DNA from: Clostridiales bacterium
GTDB taxonomy: Bacteria > Bacillota > Clostridia > Oscillospirales > CAG-382
NCBI GenBank assembly: GCA_003452915.1
Contig: DMMZ01000023.1
Coordinates: 1-24,625 of the forward strand
Direction of reading: 5' to 3'
Length of the DNA: 24,625 bases
Positions 1-7,357 of the stretch are shown here, piece by piece. Made by a program: the position numbers and the translations under genes. Every line of letters starts with the position of its first letter. Position 1 is the stretch's first letter. The notes under the pieces were generated by a model. The model did not search any database and was not told the DNA's origin. It saw only the letters and a list, made by a program, of their open reading frames with translations.

Positions 1-631
1 TCTTATTAATCTCCTTTATAAACTTACGGATAGCGTACTTAACTTCAACATCAAGCCCAATAGTAGGCTCATCCAAAAATAATACTGACGGAGAGTGGAG
101 CATTGCGGCTGCAAGATCTCCTCTCATTCGTTGACCAAGGCTCAGTTGTCTTACCGGAGTGTTAATTATCTCGTTGATATTTAAAATTCTATCCAGTTCC
201 TCCATGTTATCATCGTATTTTCGAACATCAACCTGATATATTCTACGTAGTAGTTCAAAAGATTCACCAAGACGCAAATCCCAGTATAACTGCGACCTTT
301 GGCCGAATACAACACCTAAGTCTTTTACTATTTCCTGCCTTTGCTTTTGCGGCGAAAGACCTTTTATCAATACCTCACCCGAAGTCGGATTCAGTATACC
401 GCACATCATTTTTATCGTTGTGCTCTTCCCTGCTCCGTTTGGACCGATAAATCCGATAATTTCACCTTTATTTACTTCAAAGCTAATGTCATCAACAGCT
501 TTTTTTATTGTCTTGTCTGTTACAAAAAGATTTATTATAGCACCTCTGATACCTTTGCTTTTTTTATTAACAACAAATTCTTTTGTTAAATGAGTTGCTT
601 TTATTACCGGCTCTGTATTATTCACAGTCAT
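1..631 (-). CDS. ABC-2 exporter ATP-binding protein (partial, C-terminus beyond window)
   Basis: The visible 210 residues are the nucleotide-binding domain of an ABC transporter. Seen directly: Walker A GPNGAGKST near residue 62, the signature LSLGQ near 163, and Walker B VLFLDEP near 183. The sequence resembles the COG4586 ATPases that work with the two ABC-2 permeases encoded upstream, so it probably powers export of an unidentified substrate. The ATG at 629-631 is preceded by GGAGG (complement of 641-645) at good spacing. An in-frame GTG at 722-724, behind AAAGGA, would add 31 unconserved-looking residues read through a hairpin-rich spacer; I prefer the ATG. The gene runs off the left edge, so the C-terminus cannot be judged. 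Unusually for such cassettes it is the last gene and lies 209 nt after the permeases. Confidence 0.9.
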   Translation of the reverse strand, partial: MTVNNTEPVIKATHLTKEFVVNKKSKGIRGAIINLFVTDKTIKKAVDDISFEVNKGEIIGFIGPNGAGKSTTIKMMCGILNPTSGEVLIKGLSPQKQRQEIVKDLGVVFGQRSQLYWDLRLGESFELLRRIYQVDVRKYDDNMEELDRILNINEIINTPVRQLSLGQRMRGDLAAAMLHSPSVLFLDEPTIGLDVEVKYAIRKFIKEINK

Positions 632-640
632 AAATATTAA

Positions 641-705
641 CCTCCACACCCCGTAGGGCACAAATAGCAATGAAAAATTTGTGGAGGTACGCGATGATGT
701 ACCTC
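641..705 (-). promoter_or_regulatory. Competing hairpins around the ATPase ribosome binding site
   Basis: Read on the minus strand, GAGGTAC (705-699) can pair with GTACCTC (690-684). The overlapping CCTCCACA (687-680) can instead pair with TGTGGAGG (648-641), which contains the Shine-Dalgarno of the ATPase gene. CACAAAT (683-677) can also pair with ATTTGTG (665-659). All stems are perfect and share the same central strand, so they exclude one another. This is the arrangement expected of an RNA switch hiding a ribosome binding site. It could also be a palindromic repeat inserted in the operon. Function is inferred only. Confidence 0.45.
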
Positions 706-779
706 TTTCTATCATATTATTCACGCTATAATTCCTTTCATCGATGCGCGGGAATTGTACCGTTCCTGCTATTGCCGGA

Positions 780-840
780 TTACTGCACCTCTTGCAGTAA
801 AGGCACAAAACCGTAATTTGAAAAATTTAATTTTTCAAAT
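780..840. repeat. Two palindromes after the permease stop codon
   Basis: Two perfect inverted repeats lie here: TTACTGCA (780-787) with TGCAGTAA (793-800), and an 11-bp arm (816-826) with its complement (830-840) around a TTA loop. The second abuts the stop codon of the permease gene on the minus strand and could slow or end transcription, although no clear T-run follows. Together with the hairpins at 641-705 they make the 632-840 gap look like a small palindromic (MITE-like) element. Copies elsewhere in the genome cannot be checked here. Confidence 0.45.
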
Positions 841-1674
841 TTATGATCCAGCGCTTTCGTATCGCCTAAGACCTAATTTAAACACCGCCATGCTCAAAAC
901 ATAAAATCCAACACCAATAATGAACGCCCAGACACTTAGGTTTCCGAAAATTTTATATCCAGTATCCTTATTAAAAAATTCACTAGACGGAAAATAGCTG
1001 ATAAACCCGAGGGGCAATATAAAGGTAAACAAATTCTGTATAAGCTTTGGAAATATGTTCAAAGGATATTGTGTTGTATAGCTGAAAAGACTTAAGTGAA
1101 TTGATCGTAAGCTTCCTGATCTTTTTGTCCAAAACGCTAACGAACCAGTGAGCGTATATATTGCACCTCTTAATAGTGTTGCTCCTGTTACAACGAGTAA
1201 GAGCTTTACTAAATTTAATATAGTTACGGGGAAATGTGAAGCAATACATCCGTATATAAAAATTATAAATCCAGGTATAAAGTCGGTTATACCGATAAAG
1301 TTGAAGTCCATAAAACAAAATTGAAAGAATACGTTTAACGGTCGTACCAACAAACGGTCGAACTCTCCATTAGTAACCAAATAATCCATATACCAGGTTT
1401 GAATAAAGAAAATTACCGACAGACCGTGGCTTAATATTCCCAGTCCATACATAAATGCTATCTGTGGAAATTCCCAACCGCCCAAAGGATGAAATTGTTC
1501 GACAACCACTTTTATAGTAATTATGCCAAAAAAGAATTGTAACGGATTGCTAATCAACCATGATATCAAATAAGCAGGATACTCCAATCCACATTGAATA
1601 TTTATTTTTAAAAATACTTTTGCCATCGAAATATAACGCATAAACGTCTTCATATATCGCTCCGTATTTTTCAT
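841..1674 (-). CDS. ABC-2 family exporter permease (COG3694-like)
   Basis: A 277-residue integral membrane protein with about six hydrophobic segments and a hydrophilic N-terminus. It resembles the ABC-2 permeases of COG3694, which pair with a COG4587 permease and a COG4586 ATPase; both partners are adjacent. Its ATG directly follows the TAA of the upstream permease, with AGGTGG as ribosome binding site inside the upstream gene, so the two permeases are probably translationally coupled and form a heterodimer. Substrate unknown; drug or peptide export is typical of the family but not shown by the sequence. Confidence 0.8.
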   Translation of the reverse strand: MKNTERYMKTFMRYISMAKVFLKINIQCGLEYPAYLISWLISNPLQFFFGIITIKVVVEQFHPLGGWEFPQIAFMYGLGILSHGLSVIFFIQTWYMDYLVTNGEFDRLLVRPLNVFFQFCFMDFNFIGITDFIPGFIIFIYGCIASHFPVTILNLVKLLLVVTGATLLRGAIYTLTGSLAFWTKRSGSLRSIHLSLFSYTTQYPLNIFPKLIQNLFTFILPLGFISYFPSSEFFNKDTGYKIFGNLSVWAFIIGVGFYVLSMAVFKLGLRRYESAGS

Positions 1675-2463
1675 TTAACCACCTTGAACAAAAATGTTCT
1701 GCTCTATCTTGTCTTTTAATCTTTTAAAAAGGAAATAGAAAATCAATACCCATAATACCTGCACAAGCATTCCCTTGAAAGCCGCGTTTATTGTCGACCT
1801 GCCTATATATATGCTTAATGGTAGCTGATATGTATATATGAATGGTAGATAATTTAAAACTGCTTGAACTGATTTCGGGAAAAACCAGATAGGCACAAAA
1901 GATCCCGATAACACACGTACTAAATAATCTTTGATTATTCCGACAGGTCCCATGTCAATAACTCTGAAATAAAATAAACCAATAATTGCTGATATTAACC
2001 AGAGAATTAAATAGCTTAAGCAAGAGCTTAATAAAAATAGAATTAAATTAACTGCAGAAGTAGGTAATGGATTAATAAATAAAAAAGAAAAAACAAATAC
2101 AGGAAATGCTTTTTGAATTATTGAGGTAACAACATCTCCGATATCCTCAGAAAAATACATAAGAAAAATGTTAGTTGGCTTTATATAATCAACCGCAATA
2201 TTGCCTTTTCGCACTTTACCTTGTATGGTTGATTCAACCTTTGTTATAAAAATACTTGAAAGAATTAAAGATATTACAGAGTAGGTCAGCATTTGCTGTT
2301 CATTAACATTCTCAACAACACCAACACCTTTATATGCCGCTTTCCAAAAGAATATTGAAGTAAATAAAAATATGACTTGTACTAATAAGGATATATAGAA
2401 TTCAAACCGATAATTTAATGATAATAGCAATTTAATTTTAATCATATATAAATACGGTTTCAT
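1675..2463 (-). CDS. ABC-2 family exporter permease (COG4587-like), first gene of cassette
   Basis: A 262-residue polytopic membrane protein with a short N-terminal cytoplasmic segment and about six membrane spans. It matches the general pattern of COG4587 ABC-2 permeases. It is the first gene after a strong minus-strand promoter at 2605-2633. The ATG at 2463 has AAGGA about 15 nt upstream, which is rather far. No better start is visible, so the exact N-terminus is slightly uncertain. Its stop codon touches the next permease start. Confidence 0.8.
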   Translation of the reverse strand: MKPYLYMIKIKLLLSLNYRFEFYISLLVQVIFLFTSIFFWKAAYKGVGVVENVNEQQMLTYSVISLILSSIFITKVESTIQGKVRKGNIAVDYIKPTNIFLMYFSEDIGDVVTSIIQKAFPVFVFSFLFINPLPTSAVNLILFLLSSCLSYLILWLISAIIGLFYFRVIDMGPVGIIKDYLVRVLSGSFVPIWFFPKSVQAVLNYLPFIYTYQLPLSIYIGRSTINAAFKGMLVQVLWVLIFYFLFKRLKDKIEQNIFVQGG

Positions 2464-2604
2464 ACTTGATTTATTACATCCTTTCTTATATTTGTATATT
2501 TTTCACATTAAATTTTATTTGGATATTTTTAAATAGTTAAAATTAAAATGTTAACAAGCGTTATATACATATAATGTTTATTTATAATAAAACAATTATA
2601 CACC

Positions 2605-2633
2605 ATTATACATATCAATTTCAAATTTGTCAA
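2605..2633 (-). promoter_or_regulatory. Perfect-consensus sigma-A promoter for the ABC cassette
   Basis: On the minus strand TTGACA (2633-2628) is separated by 17 nt from TATAAT (2610-2605), a full match to the housekeeping consensus. It implies a transcript start near 2598 and an AT-rich 5' UTR of about 135 nt before the first permease. Confidence 0.8.
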
Positions 2634-2765
2634 TATAAGAACATATTATTCATATTATTATAAATATATATAAGAAAATGGTAATTAATATGAATGCATT
2701 TTTGTGCAATGTTATCTAAAATAGTTATGCAATTAGTAGAAAATTTATTATTTATGTAAATTTCA

Positions 2766-2794
2766 TTGACACTTTTTATGTAACAACATATAAT
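2766..2794 (+). promoter_or_regulatory. Perfect-consensus sigma-A promoter for the S-layer glycosidase gene
   Basis: TTGACA (2766-2771), a 17-nt spacer and TATAAT (2789-2794). The start point would fall near 2801, giving a leader of about 57 nt. It is divergent from the ABC promoter at 2605-2633; the AT-rich 2634-2765 between them shows no gene. Confidence 0.85.
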
Positions 2795-2857
2795 AGTTTT
2801 GTATATAAATATTCCAGGATCAAAGTTTTGGAATAGAAATTGAAAGGAGTATGGAAA

Positions 2858-5383
2858 ATGCATTCAACAATTAAAAAGTTCTCCGCAATTCTACTTACCT
2901 TGTGCGTTTTAGTGTCGGCTTGCGCTCTTAGCGCTTCGGCATTGACCTTCACAGTGGGCAATCCACTTGGGAGCGGCACAATTACCTCCTCCACCAACAG
3001 AACGGTAGCTACGGGGGTAACCTATTCCACGGCGGTTTACACAGACAGCAGCAGCGACTCTCAGCAAGTTTATGCCCTTTCCTTCAATCCTCAAACAAGT
3101 GACTTTGTCCCTTATGTCTATTCAAAGTATTCCGGTTATGGAGCGACTACATATTCTACCGCCGTAGATGTCGAAACAAAATACGGTCTTAACTGTGTAG
3201 GCGGTACAAACGCTTCATTCTTCTCCTTCGTAGGCACCTGCTGCAACACATACGGCGGTGTGAACATCTCCGACGGAAAAATTATTCAAGGCTGCAACAG
3301 TTACGGTGCAACTTACATGTTAACTTTTGACAGCGACGGAACAAGCGACTTGGTTTATTCCAGAGTATCCTATGCACTTTCTGTAAAAGGTACAGCATGG
3401 GCAAACGCATTGCAAAATATCAATATATTCCCTTACACAACAGGAACGGGTATTTATTATTACGACACAAGCTGCGGAAATAATACAGATACCAATACCG
3501 CAGGTGTTGAAATCGTATTTAATAAGACCAACAACACAGAGCTAACTGTTGGCGGTACTCTTAAAGGTACTGTTGCAGCTATAAGAAGCAATGTAAGTAG
3601 CGGCGGTTCTGTCGGTTTTAATCAGTTCGTTTTATATGCAAGCGATGCAAGTTCATATGCAGCAGGCTTACGTGCACTCGTAATCGGTGATACTGTAGAA
3701 ATTACTGCAACCGAAACAATTACTGGGGCTAAAGAAAAGATGGAAAACTGCTCAAGTGCATTGGTTACATACGGTTACCATATAGTAGCAAACGGTCAGA
3801 ATGTAACCGCAAGCGACGGTTTAGGTGAGGCGTTTAATACTGCCAGCGCACAGAGAACGGCAGTTGGTATCAAAGCTGACGGAACATTAATAATGGTCGT
3901 TAGTAACGGTAGAACAACCACTTACCCGGGTCTTACAGTTTATGAGCTTGCCGATATGCTTATCGGTCTTGGTTGTGTAACCGCAGTGAATCTTGATGGT
4001 GGCGGTTCCTCACAAATGACTGTTCAAAATTCGTCAGGCACACTTGAGGCTACCTTCTCCAGCACACGCAGAGTCGCAAACAGCCTTTTGATAGTACAAA
4101 GGCCGACCATTAATACAACAACAAGAAATACACTTAATTCACTTGTTTCCTCTGCTTCCACCTATCTTTCGGATTATATTTTATCAACAGCTTCGACAAC
4201 CTCCATGCAGGCGGCATACAATTACGGTTATGCAGTTTATAACTCGACTCAATCAATGCCCGGTGATTATACCAAGGCGATTATGAGGCTTCAGGATGCC
4301 ATTGCAAATGTTGAAATTATAAGCAAAAGTACCGGTATTTATATTTATTCATCATCGCTTACAATGCGTGCGACAGCCTCGTCAGGCGGAACAGTTGTAA
4401 CAACCGTTCCTGCAAACACTAGCCTTTCCATTACAAGCGTATCAGGCAACTTCGGGTATACGAAATATCTGACCTACACTGGCTGGGTCGATATATCAAA
4501 CGCAACCCGTATTTCCGGTCTTGCAACACCTCAAGCAACGATAAACAGCGTTGACGAACGTACTGCAGGCTCAAATCTAACAGTATCATGGAACAGTGTA
4601 CCCGGTGCAGCAGGTTATACATACAAGGTAATTCAATTAGCCGGTGAACCGGACCCCGGTAACCCAAATGAATCCTTGAATGCAGTTGAGCTTGCGTATG
4701 TACAAGATACACGCAACACAAGCGTAACAATTCCGGCTTCAAGCATGACCGACGGTAAATATATAAAAGTAGCTGTAGCTGTTGTATTTCCCAATACAAC
4801 GACCTGGGCAATAAAGTATATTACCGGCTCGGAGCTTCCGTTTACCGATGTTTTAACTACCTCATGGTATTATGAATCTGTTAAGCATGTATATTTTGCA
4901 GGTCTTTTCAGCGGAACATCAAGCACTACCTTCAGTCCTAATAATCCGATGTCAAGAGGAATGATGTGCACCGTATTATACCGTCATGCGGGGTCTCCTA
5001 CCGTATCGGGAACCCTTACATTTACCGATGTTGCGGTTGGCTCGTATTATTATAACCCTATTCTTTGGGCAACCCAGAACGGTATTGCAAGCGGTTACAG
5101 TTCAACAACCTTCGGACCTGATGACAATGTTCAACGTCAGCAAGCTATCGTATTCTTATACAGATATGCAGATTTAATTGGTCGTGATATGACGATAACA
5201 AGTGGCTTTAATTTAACTGGCTATTCCGATTACAGCAGTATTGCAAGTTATGCTGTTACTCCAATGACATGGGCGGTTGATAAGGGTATTATTTCCGGTA
5301 GCAATAATTATCTGTATCCAGCCAATGAAGCTACAAGAGCTGAGATTGCAGCAATGCTATACAATTTTGACAGTACATTTTAA
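2858..5383 (+). CDS. Secreted phosphodiester glycosidase-like protein with SH3, FN3-like and three SLH domains
   Basis: 841 residues from the ATG at 2858, which has AAAGGAG 8 nt upstream; an in-frame TTG at 2840 lies before that site and is less likely. Residues 1-29 form a signal peptide (Lys-rich start, hydrophobic core, ASA-type cleavage site). Residues of about 60-410 resemble the NAGPA (phosphodiester glycosidase, formerly DUF2233) domain, including the hallmark LDGGGSS near 378. An SH3-like segment follows at about 490-552, then an FN3-like beta domain at 558-655. Three S-layer homology repeats (about 661-711, 722-772, 788-841) would bind secondary cell wall polymer, placing the enzyme on the cell surface. 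The likely role is removal of a sugar from a phosphodiester-linked glycan or wall polymer; the true substrate is unknown. It is a single-gene unit with its own strong promoter and terminator. Confidence 0.88.
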   Translation: MHSTIKKFSAILLTLCVLVSACALSASALTFTVGNPLGSGTITSSTNRTVATGVTYSTAVYTDSSSDSQQVYALSFNPQTSDFVPYVYSKYSGYGATTYSTAVDVETKYGLNCVGGTNASFFSFVGTCCNTYGGVNISDGKIIQGCNSYGATYMLTFDSDGTSDLVYSRVSYALSVKGTAWANALQNINIFPYTTGTGIYYYDTSCGNNTDTNTAGVEIVFNKTNNTELTVGGTLKGTVAAIRSNVSSGGSVGFNQFVLYASDASSYAAGLRALVIGDTVEITATETITGAKEKMENCSSALVTYGYHIVANGQNVTASDGLGEAFNTASAQRTAVGIKADGTLIMVVSNGRTTTYPGLTVYELADMLIGLGCVTAVNLDGGGSSQMTVQNSSGTLEATFSSTRRVANSLLIVQRPTINTTTRNTLNSLVSSASTYLSDYILSTASTTSMQAAYNYGYAVYNSTQSMPGDYTKAIMRLQDAIANVEIISKSTGIYIYSSSLTMRATASSGGTVVTTVPANTSLSITSVSGNFGYTKYLTYTGWVDISNATRISGLATPQATINSVDERTAGSNLTVSWNSVPGAAGYTYKVIQLAGEPDPGNPNESLNAVELAYVQDTRNTSVTIPASSMTDGKYIKVAVAVVFPNTTTWAIKYITGSELPFTDVLTTSWYYESVKHVYFAGLFSGTSSTTFSPNNPMSRGMMCTVLYRHAGSPTVSGTLTFTDVAVGSYYYNPILWATQNGIASGYSSTTFGPDDNVQRQQAIVFLYRYADLIGRDMTITSGFNLTGYSDYSSIASYAVTPMTWAVDKGIISGSNNYLYPANEATRAEIAAMLYNFDSTF

Positions 5384-5402
5384 CATTTATTTATAATTAT
5401 TA

Positions 5403-5437
5403 ATAAGCGGTGCTAATCAGCATCGCTTATCTTTTTA
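5403..5437 (+). terminator. Intrinsic terminator of the S-layer glycosidase gene
   Basis: A 12-bp stem with one G-U pair (5403-5414 with 5419-5430), loop AATC, followed by CTTTTTA. It starts 20 nt after the stop codon. Confidence 0.85.
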
Positions 5438-5692
5438 TATATTCTGGTTTAAGCTCGCTTTTTTTAAAGCTATAGTTAACTGATCAGCACAGGATGTTGT
5501 CCTAAAACCACAGATTATTCAACTGCATTTTTTAATAATATCATCGGCAGTCCAACCGTTAATTAACATCGAAATAGTCTTTAAGTTACCGTCACAACCG
5601 CCCTTGAATACTATATCGGTAACAATTTTACCATCAATGTTAAACGAGATTTCAATTGAGCAAGTACCTTTTGTTTTATAAATAAATCTCAT
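5435..5692 (-). pseudogene. TSCPD-domain protein (TIGR03905-like) interrupted by an in-frame TGA
   Basis: From the ATG at 5692 the frame reads MRFIYKTKGTCS, then GGCDGN, then DDIIKKCS and a TGA at 5521-5519. Without any frame change it continues IICGFRTTSCADQL and ends at TAA 5437-5435. This matches the small TSCPD family (about 80 residues, four conserved Cys), whose C-terminal CGxxxTSCPDQL box would be lost. The TGA sits where relatives usually have Gly, so a GGA-to-TGA point change is the simplest explanation. GAGAAG upstream of the ATG is a weak ribosome binding site. An in-frame start at 5773 would add 27 residues that do not look like the family. Sequencing error is possible. Confidence 0.7.
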
Positions 5693-5766
5693 ATTTCTTC
5701 TCAAATAAAAGTTGTTGAAATATCTTTCAAATGTAAAATGTGTCGAAAAACAACACACGCTTTTTA

Positions 5767-5795
5767 TTGACATATATTACCAAATGATATAATAT
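5767..5795 (+). promoter_or_regulatory. Likely promoter of the zinc-ribbon gene
   Basis: TTGACA at 5767-5772, with TATAAT at 5788-5793 (15-nt spacer) or TAATAT at 5790-5795 (17-nt spacer). It is followed by a short leader with AGGTGA before the ATG at 5827. Confidence 0.6.
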
Positions 5796-5826
5796 ATATA
5801 TTAATAAAGGACAGGTGAATTTTTTA

Positions 5827-6225
5827 ATGTATTCATTCAGAGTTTGCCCACAATGCGGTAAAATGTCTTTTCCTCTAGATGTTTCTCCTGGGTGTGCGTG
5901 TCCATTCTGTGGTCATGAAATAATTAAAGTAAAATATTCTGGACAATATCAGGATGGTTATGATTATGCTGTACAGGACGATTATGCAAAACAGCAAAAA
6001 GAAATTATAGAAACAGTCGTTAAACCTCATCCTGAATTTAATAAAAATTTATATGAGAAAAGATTGGCTGATGAGTACAATACACTTCAAAGAACGATAC
6101 TGTTTACTTTAAATTGTTCTGTCTGCGGTTCTTCAAATATTCAATATACCCGAAAAAAAAGAACTCTGGTAAAAGGATACAATATTGAAAAATACTGTGC
6201 CAGTTGCGGTAAAAAAATTAAATAA
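5827..6225 (+). CDS. Small protein with two zinc ribbons, function unknown
   Basis: 132 residues. The ATG at 5827 is preceded by AGGTGA (5813-5818) at 8 nt, which fits better than the in-frame GTG at 5815. An N-terminal CPQCGK ... CPFCG pair and a C-terminal CSVCGSS ... CASCGK pair form two treble-clef or ribbon zinc sites, separated by a charged helical middle rich in Lys, Glu, Tyr and Asp. I do not recognise a named family. Such proteins may bind nucleic acid or protein. It appears to be a single-gene unit. Confidence 0.65.
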   Translation: MYSFRVCPQCGKMSFPLDVSPGCACPFCGHEIIKVKYSGQYQDGYDYAVQDDYAKQQKEIIETVVKPHPEFNKNLYEKRLADEYNTLQRTILFTLNCSVCGSSNIQYTRKKRTLVKGYNIEKYCASCGKKIK

Positions 6226-6258
6226 AATAAATAAAACATACATATAAAAACTTTATAA

Positions 6259-6289
6259 AAGCCGACGGTGTTATATAATCCGTCGGCTT
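6259..6289. terminator. Strong hairpin after the zinc-ribbon gene
   Basis: Perfect 10-bp GC-rich stem, AAGCCGACGG (6259-6268) with CCGTCGGCTT (6280-6289), loop of 11 nt. The plus side has only TTAATAT after it. The minus side has TTTTATAAAGTTTTT, so termination may be stronger for minus-strand transcripts. Confidence 0.65.
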
Positions 6290-6392
6290 AATATGTGATA
6301 TCAAATTATATTGATTTGAAAACGCTTCATATTCTTATCAATTCATTGTTCAACTCAAATATCTCCCAACATACATCAGATGCTCAGCTGAT

Positions 6393-6989
6393 GTGACAGA
6401 TTTAGCTGAAGTTCAAGGGACTGTTTCAAATATCGAGACTAGTAATGGGATGTTGTTACACTTAACATATACTAGTTCAAACTGGATTGTTACATATTGC
6501 CGTAATTATGAAACGTGTTCTTTACATGAAGAAAATTATACTATCTCAAAGTCAACCGATGAAACAAGCAATACTCCCATAAATTCGTCAGGTTCAGGAA
6601 TATCTAAAGTGCCGGAATTAGAAAATACTGTAGATTATTTCTATATTGCAGATGATGAAGATTATAAAGTTACAACGCTAGGTGATCTTGCAACTTATAA
6701 TTTAGGATTATATGGCACAACAATTACTGAAGGCAGTGTATTCTATTGGCAGTGTGATTATTATTATACAAGAGGTAATCAATACTTAACCAACAGCAGC
6801 AACAAGGCAGCATATATTAATAATTATGGAATGAAAATCGATTTTAGCGGTTTTATAACACCTGATCCTTCTACACAACCCGGTGATTTAAAATTAGTAA
6901 ACGGAAGGGTTTATATTTTCTTCCCAAATACTCGATATAGTAATGATTATCTGGATAATAATTATTGGTTCGAGGTAGACATTGAATAA
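6393..6989 (+). CDS. Hypothetical Tyr- and Asn-rich protein, possibly a truncated remnant
   Basis: 198 residues from a GTG at 6393 that has no recognisable ribosome binding site. The same frame stays open back to 6315, just after the hairpin at 6259-6289, without an ATG. This suggests a 5'-truncated or decayed gene. The product is acidic, rich in Tyr, Asn, Ser and Thr, with no membrane span and no motif I recognise; its composition resembles secreted beta-rich proteins. It is convergent with the ferredoxin gene, only 15 nt apart. Function unknown. Confidence 0.4.
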   Translation: MTDLAEVQGTVSNIETSNGMLLHLTYTSSNWIVTYCRNYETCSLHEENYTISKSTDETSNTPINSSGSGISKVPELENTVDYFYIADDEDYKVTTLGDLATYNLGLYGTTITEGSVFYWQCDYYYTRGNQYLTNSSNKAAYINNYGMKIDFSGFITPDPSTQPGDLKLVNGRVYIFFPNTRYSNDYLDNNYWFEVDIE

Positions 6990-7004
6990 ATTATGTTCAG
7001 AAAT

Positions 7005-7241
7005 TTATTCTAAAACCAATGCTCGCATAGGACAAAATCTTGAACACTTACCGCATTTTATACATTTATCCATATCAACAACAGGTGCAGTGTAACCTTT
7101 TTGAGTCAGAGCACCAACAGGGCAGACTCTGACAGACGGACAAGGGTGGTTTTGCGGGCAACGATTAATCTTTACGTTAAGAGTCATATCTTTTAAGTCT
7201 TTTGAATTTTCATTATCCTTTTTAAAAAAGTTTGAGAACAT
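7005..7241 (-). CDS. Small 4Fe-4S ferredoxin-like protein
   Basis: 78 residues. The C-terminal half carries a classic cluster motif C60-x2-C63-x2-C66-x3-C70-P. The first motif is atypical, C28-x5-C34-x5-C40-P, giving seven rather than eight Cys. One cluster may therefore be incomplete or use another ligand. The protein is likely a cytoplasmic electron carrier. The ATG at 7241 has GGAGG at good spacing. It is monocistronic; the upstream hairpin at 7309-7349 separates it from the polyamine operon. Confidence 0.8.
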   Translation of the reverse strand: MFSNFFKKDNENSKDLKDMTLNVKINRCPQNHPCPSVRVCPVGALTQKGYTAPVVDMDKCIKCGKCSRFCPMRALVLE

Positions 7242-7308
7242 TATGTATTACCTCCATTTCAAATTAAAACTATTATATGATTATTGAAATAAAGTTTCTG
7301 TGAGTGAA

Positions 7309-7349
7309 TCACAAAATAAAAGGTCGTCTGCATTTTTTGCTTACGACCT
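7309..7349 (-). terminator. Terminator of the polyamine operon
   Basis: Read on the minus strand, AGGTCGT (7349-7343) pairs with ACGACCT (7327-7321), with an inner GCA/TGC pairing, and is followed by TTTATTTTGT. It lies 9 nt after the decarboxylase stop codon. The opposite side also has a T-rich tail, so it may work both ways. Confidence 0.8.
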
Positions 7350-7357
7350 GTATTTTT

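Noticed and set aside
5435..5692. TGA as selenocysteine, or as Gly by a changed genetic code
   Set aside because: The position normally holds Gly rather than Cys, and TGA ends another gene in the window, so a plain nonsense mutation is simpler.
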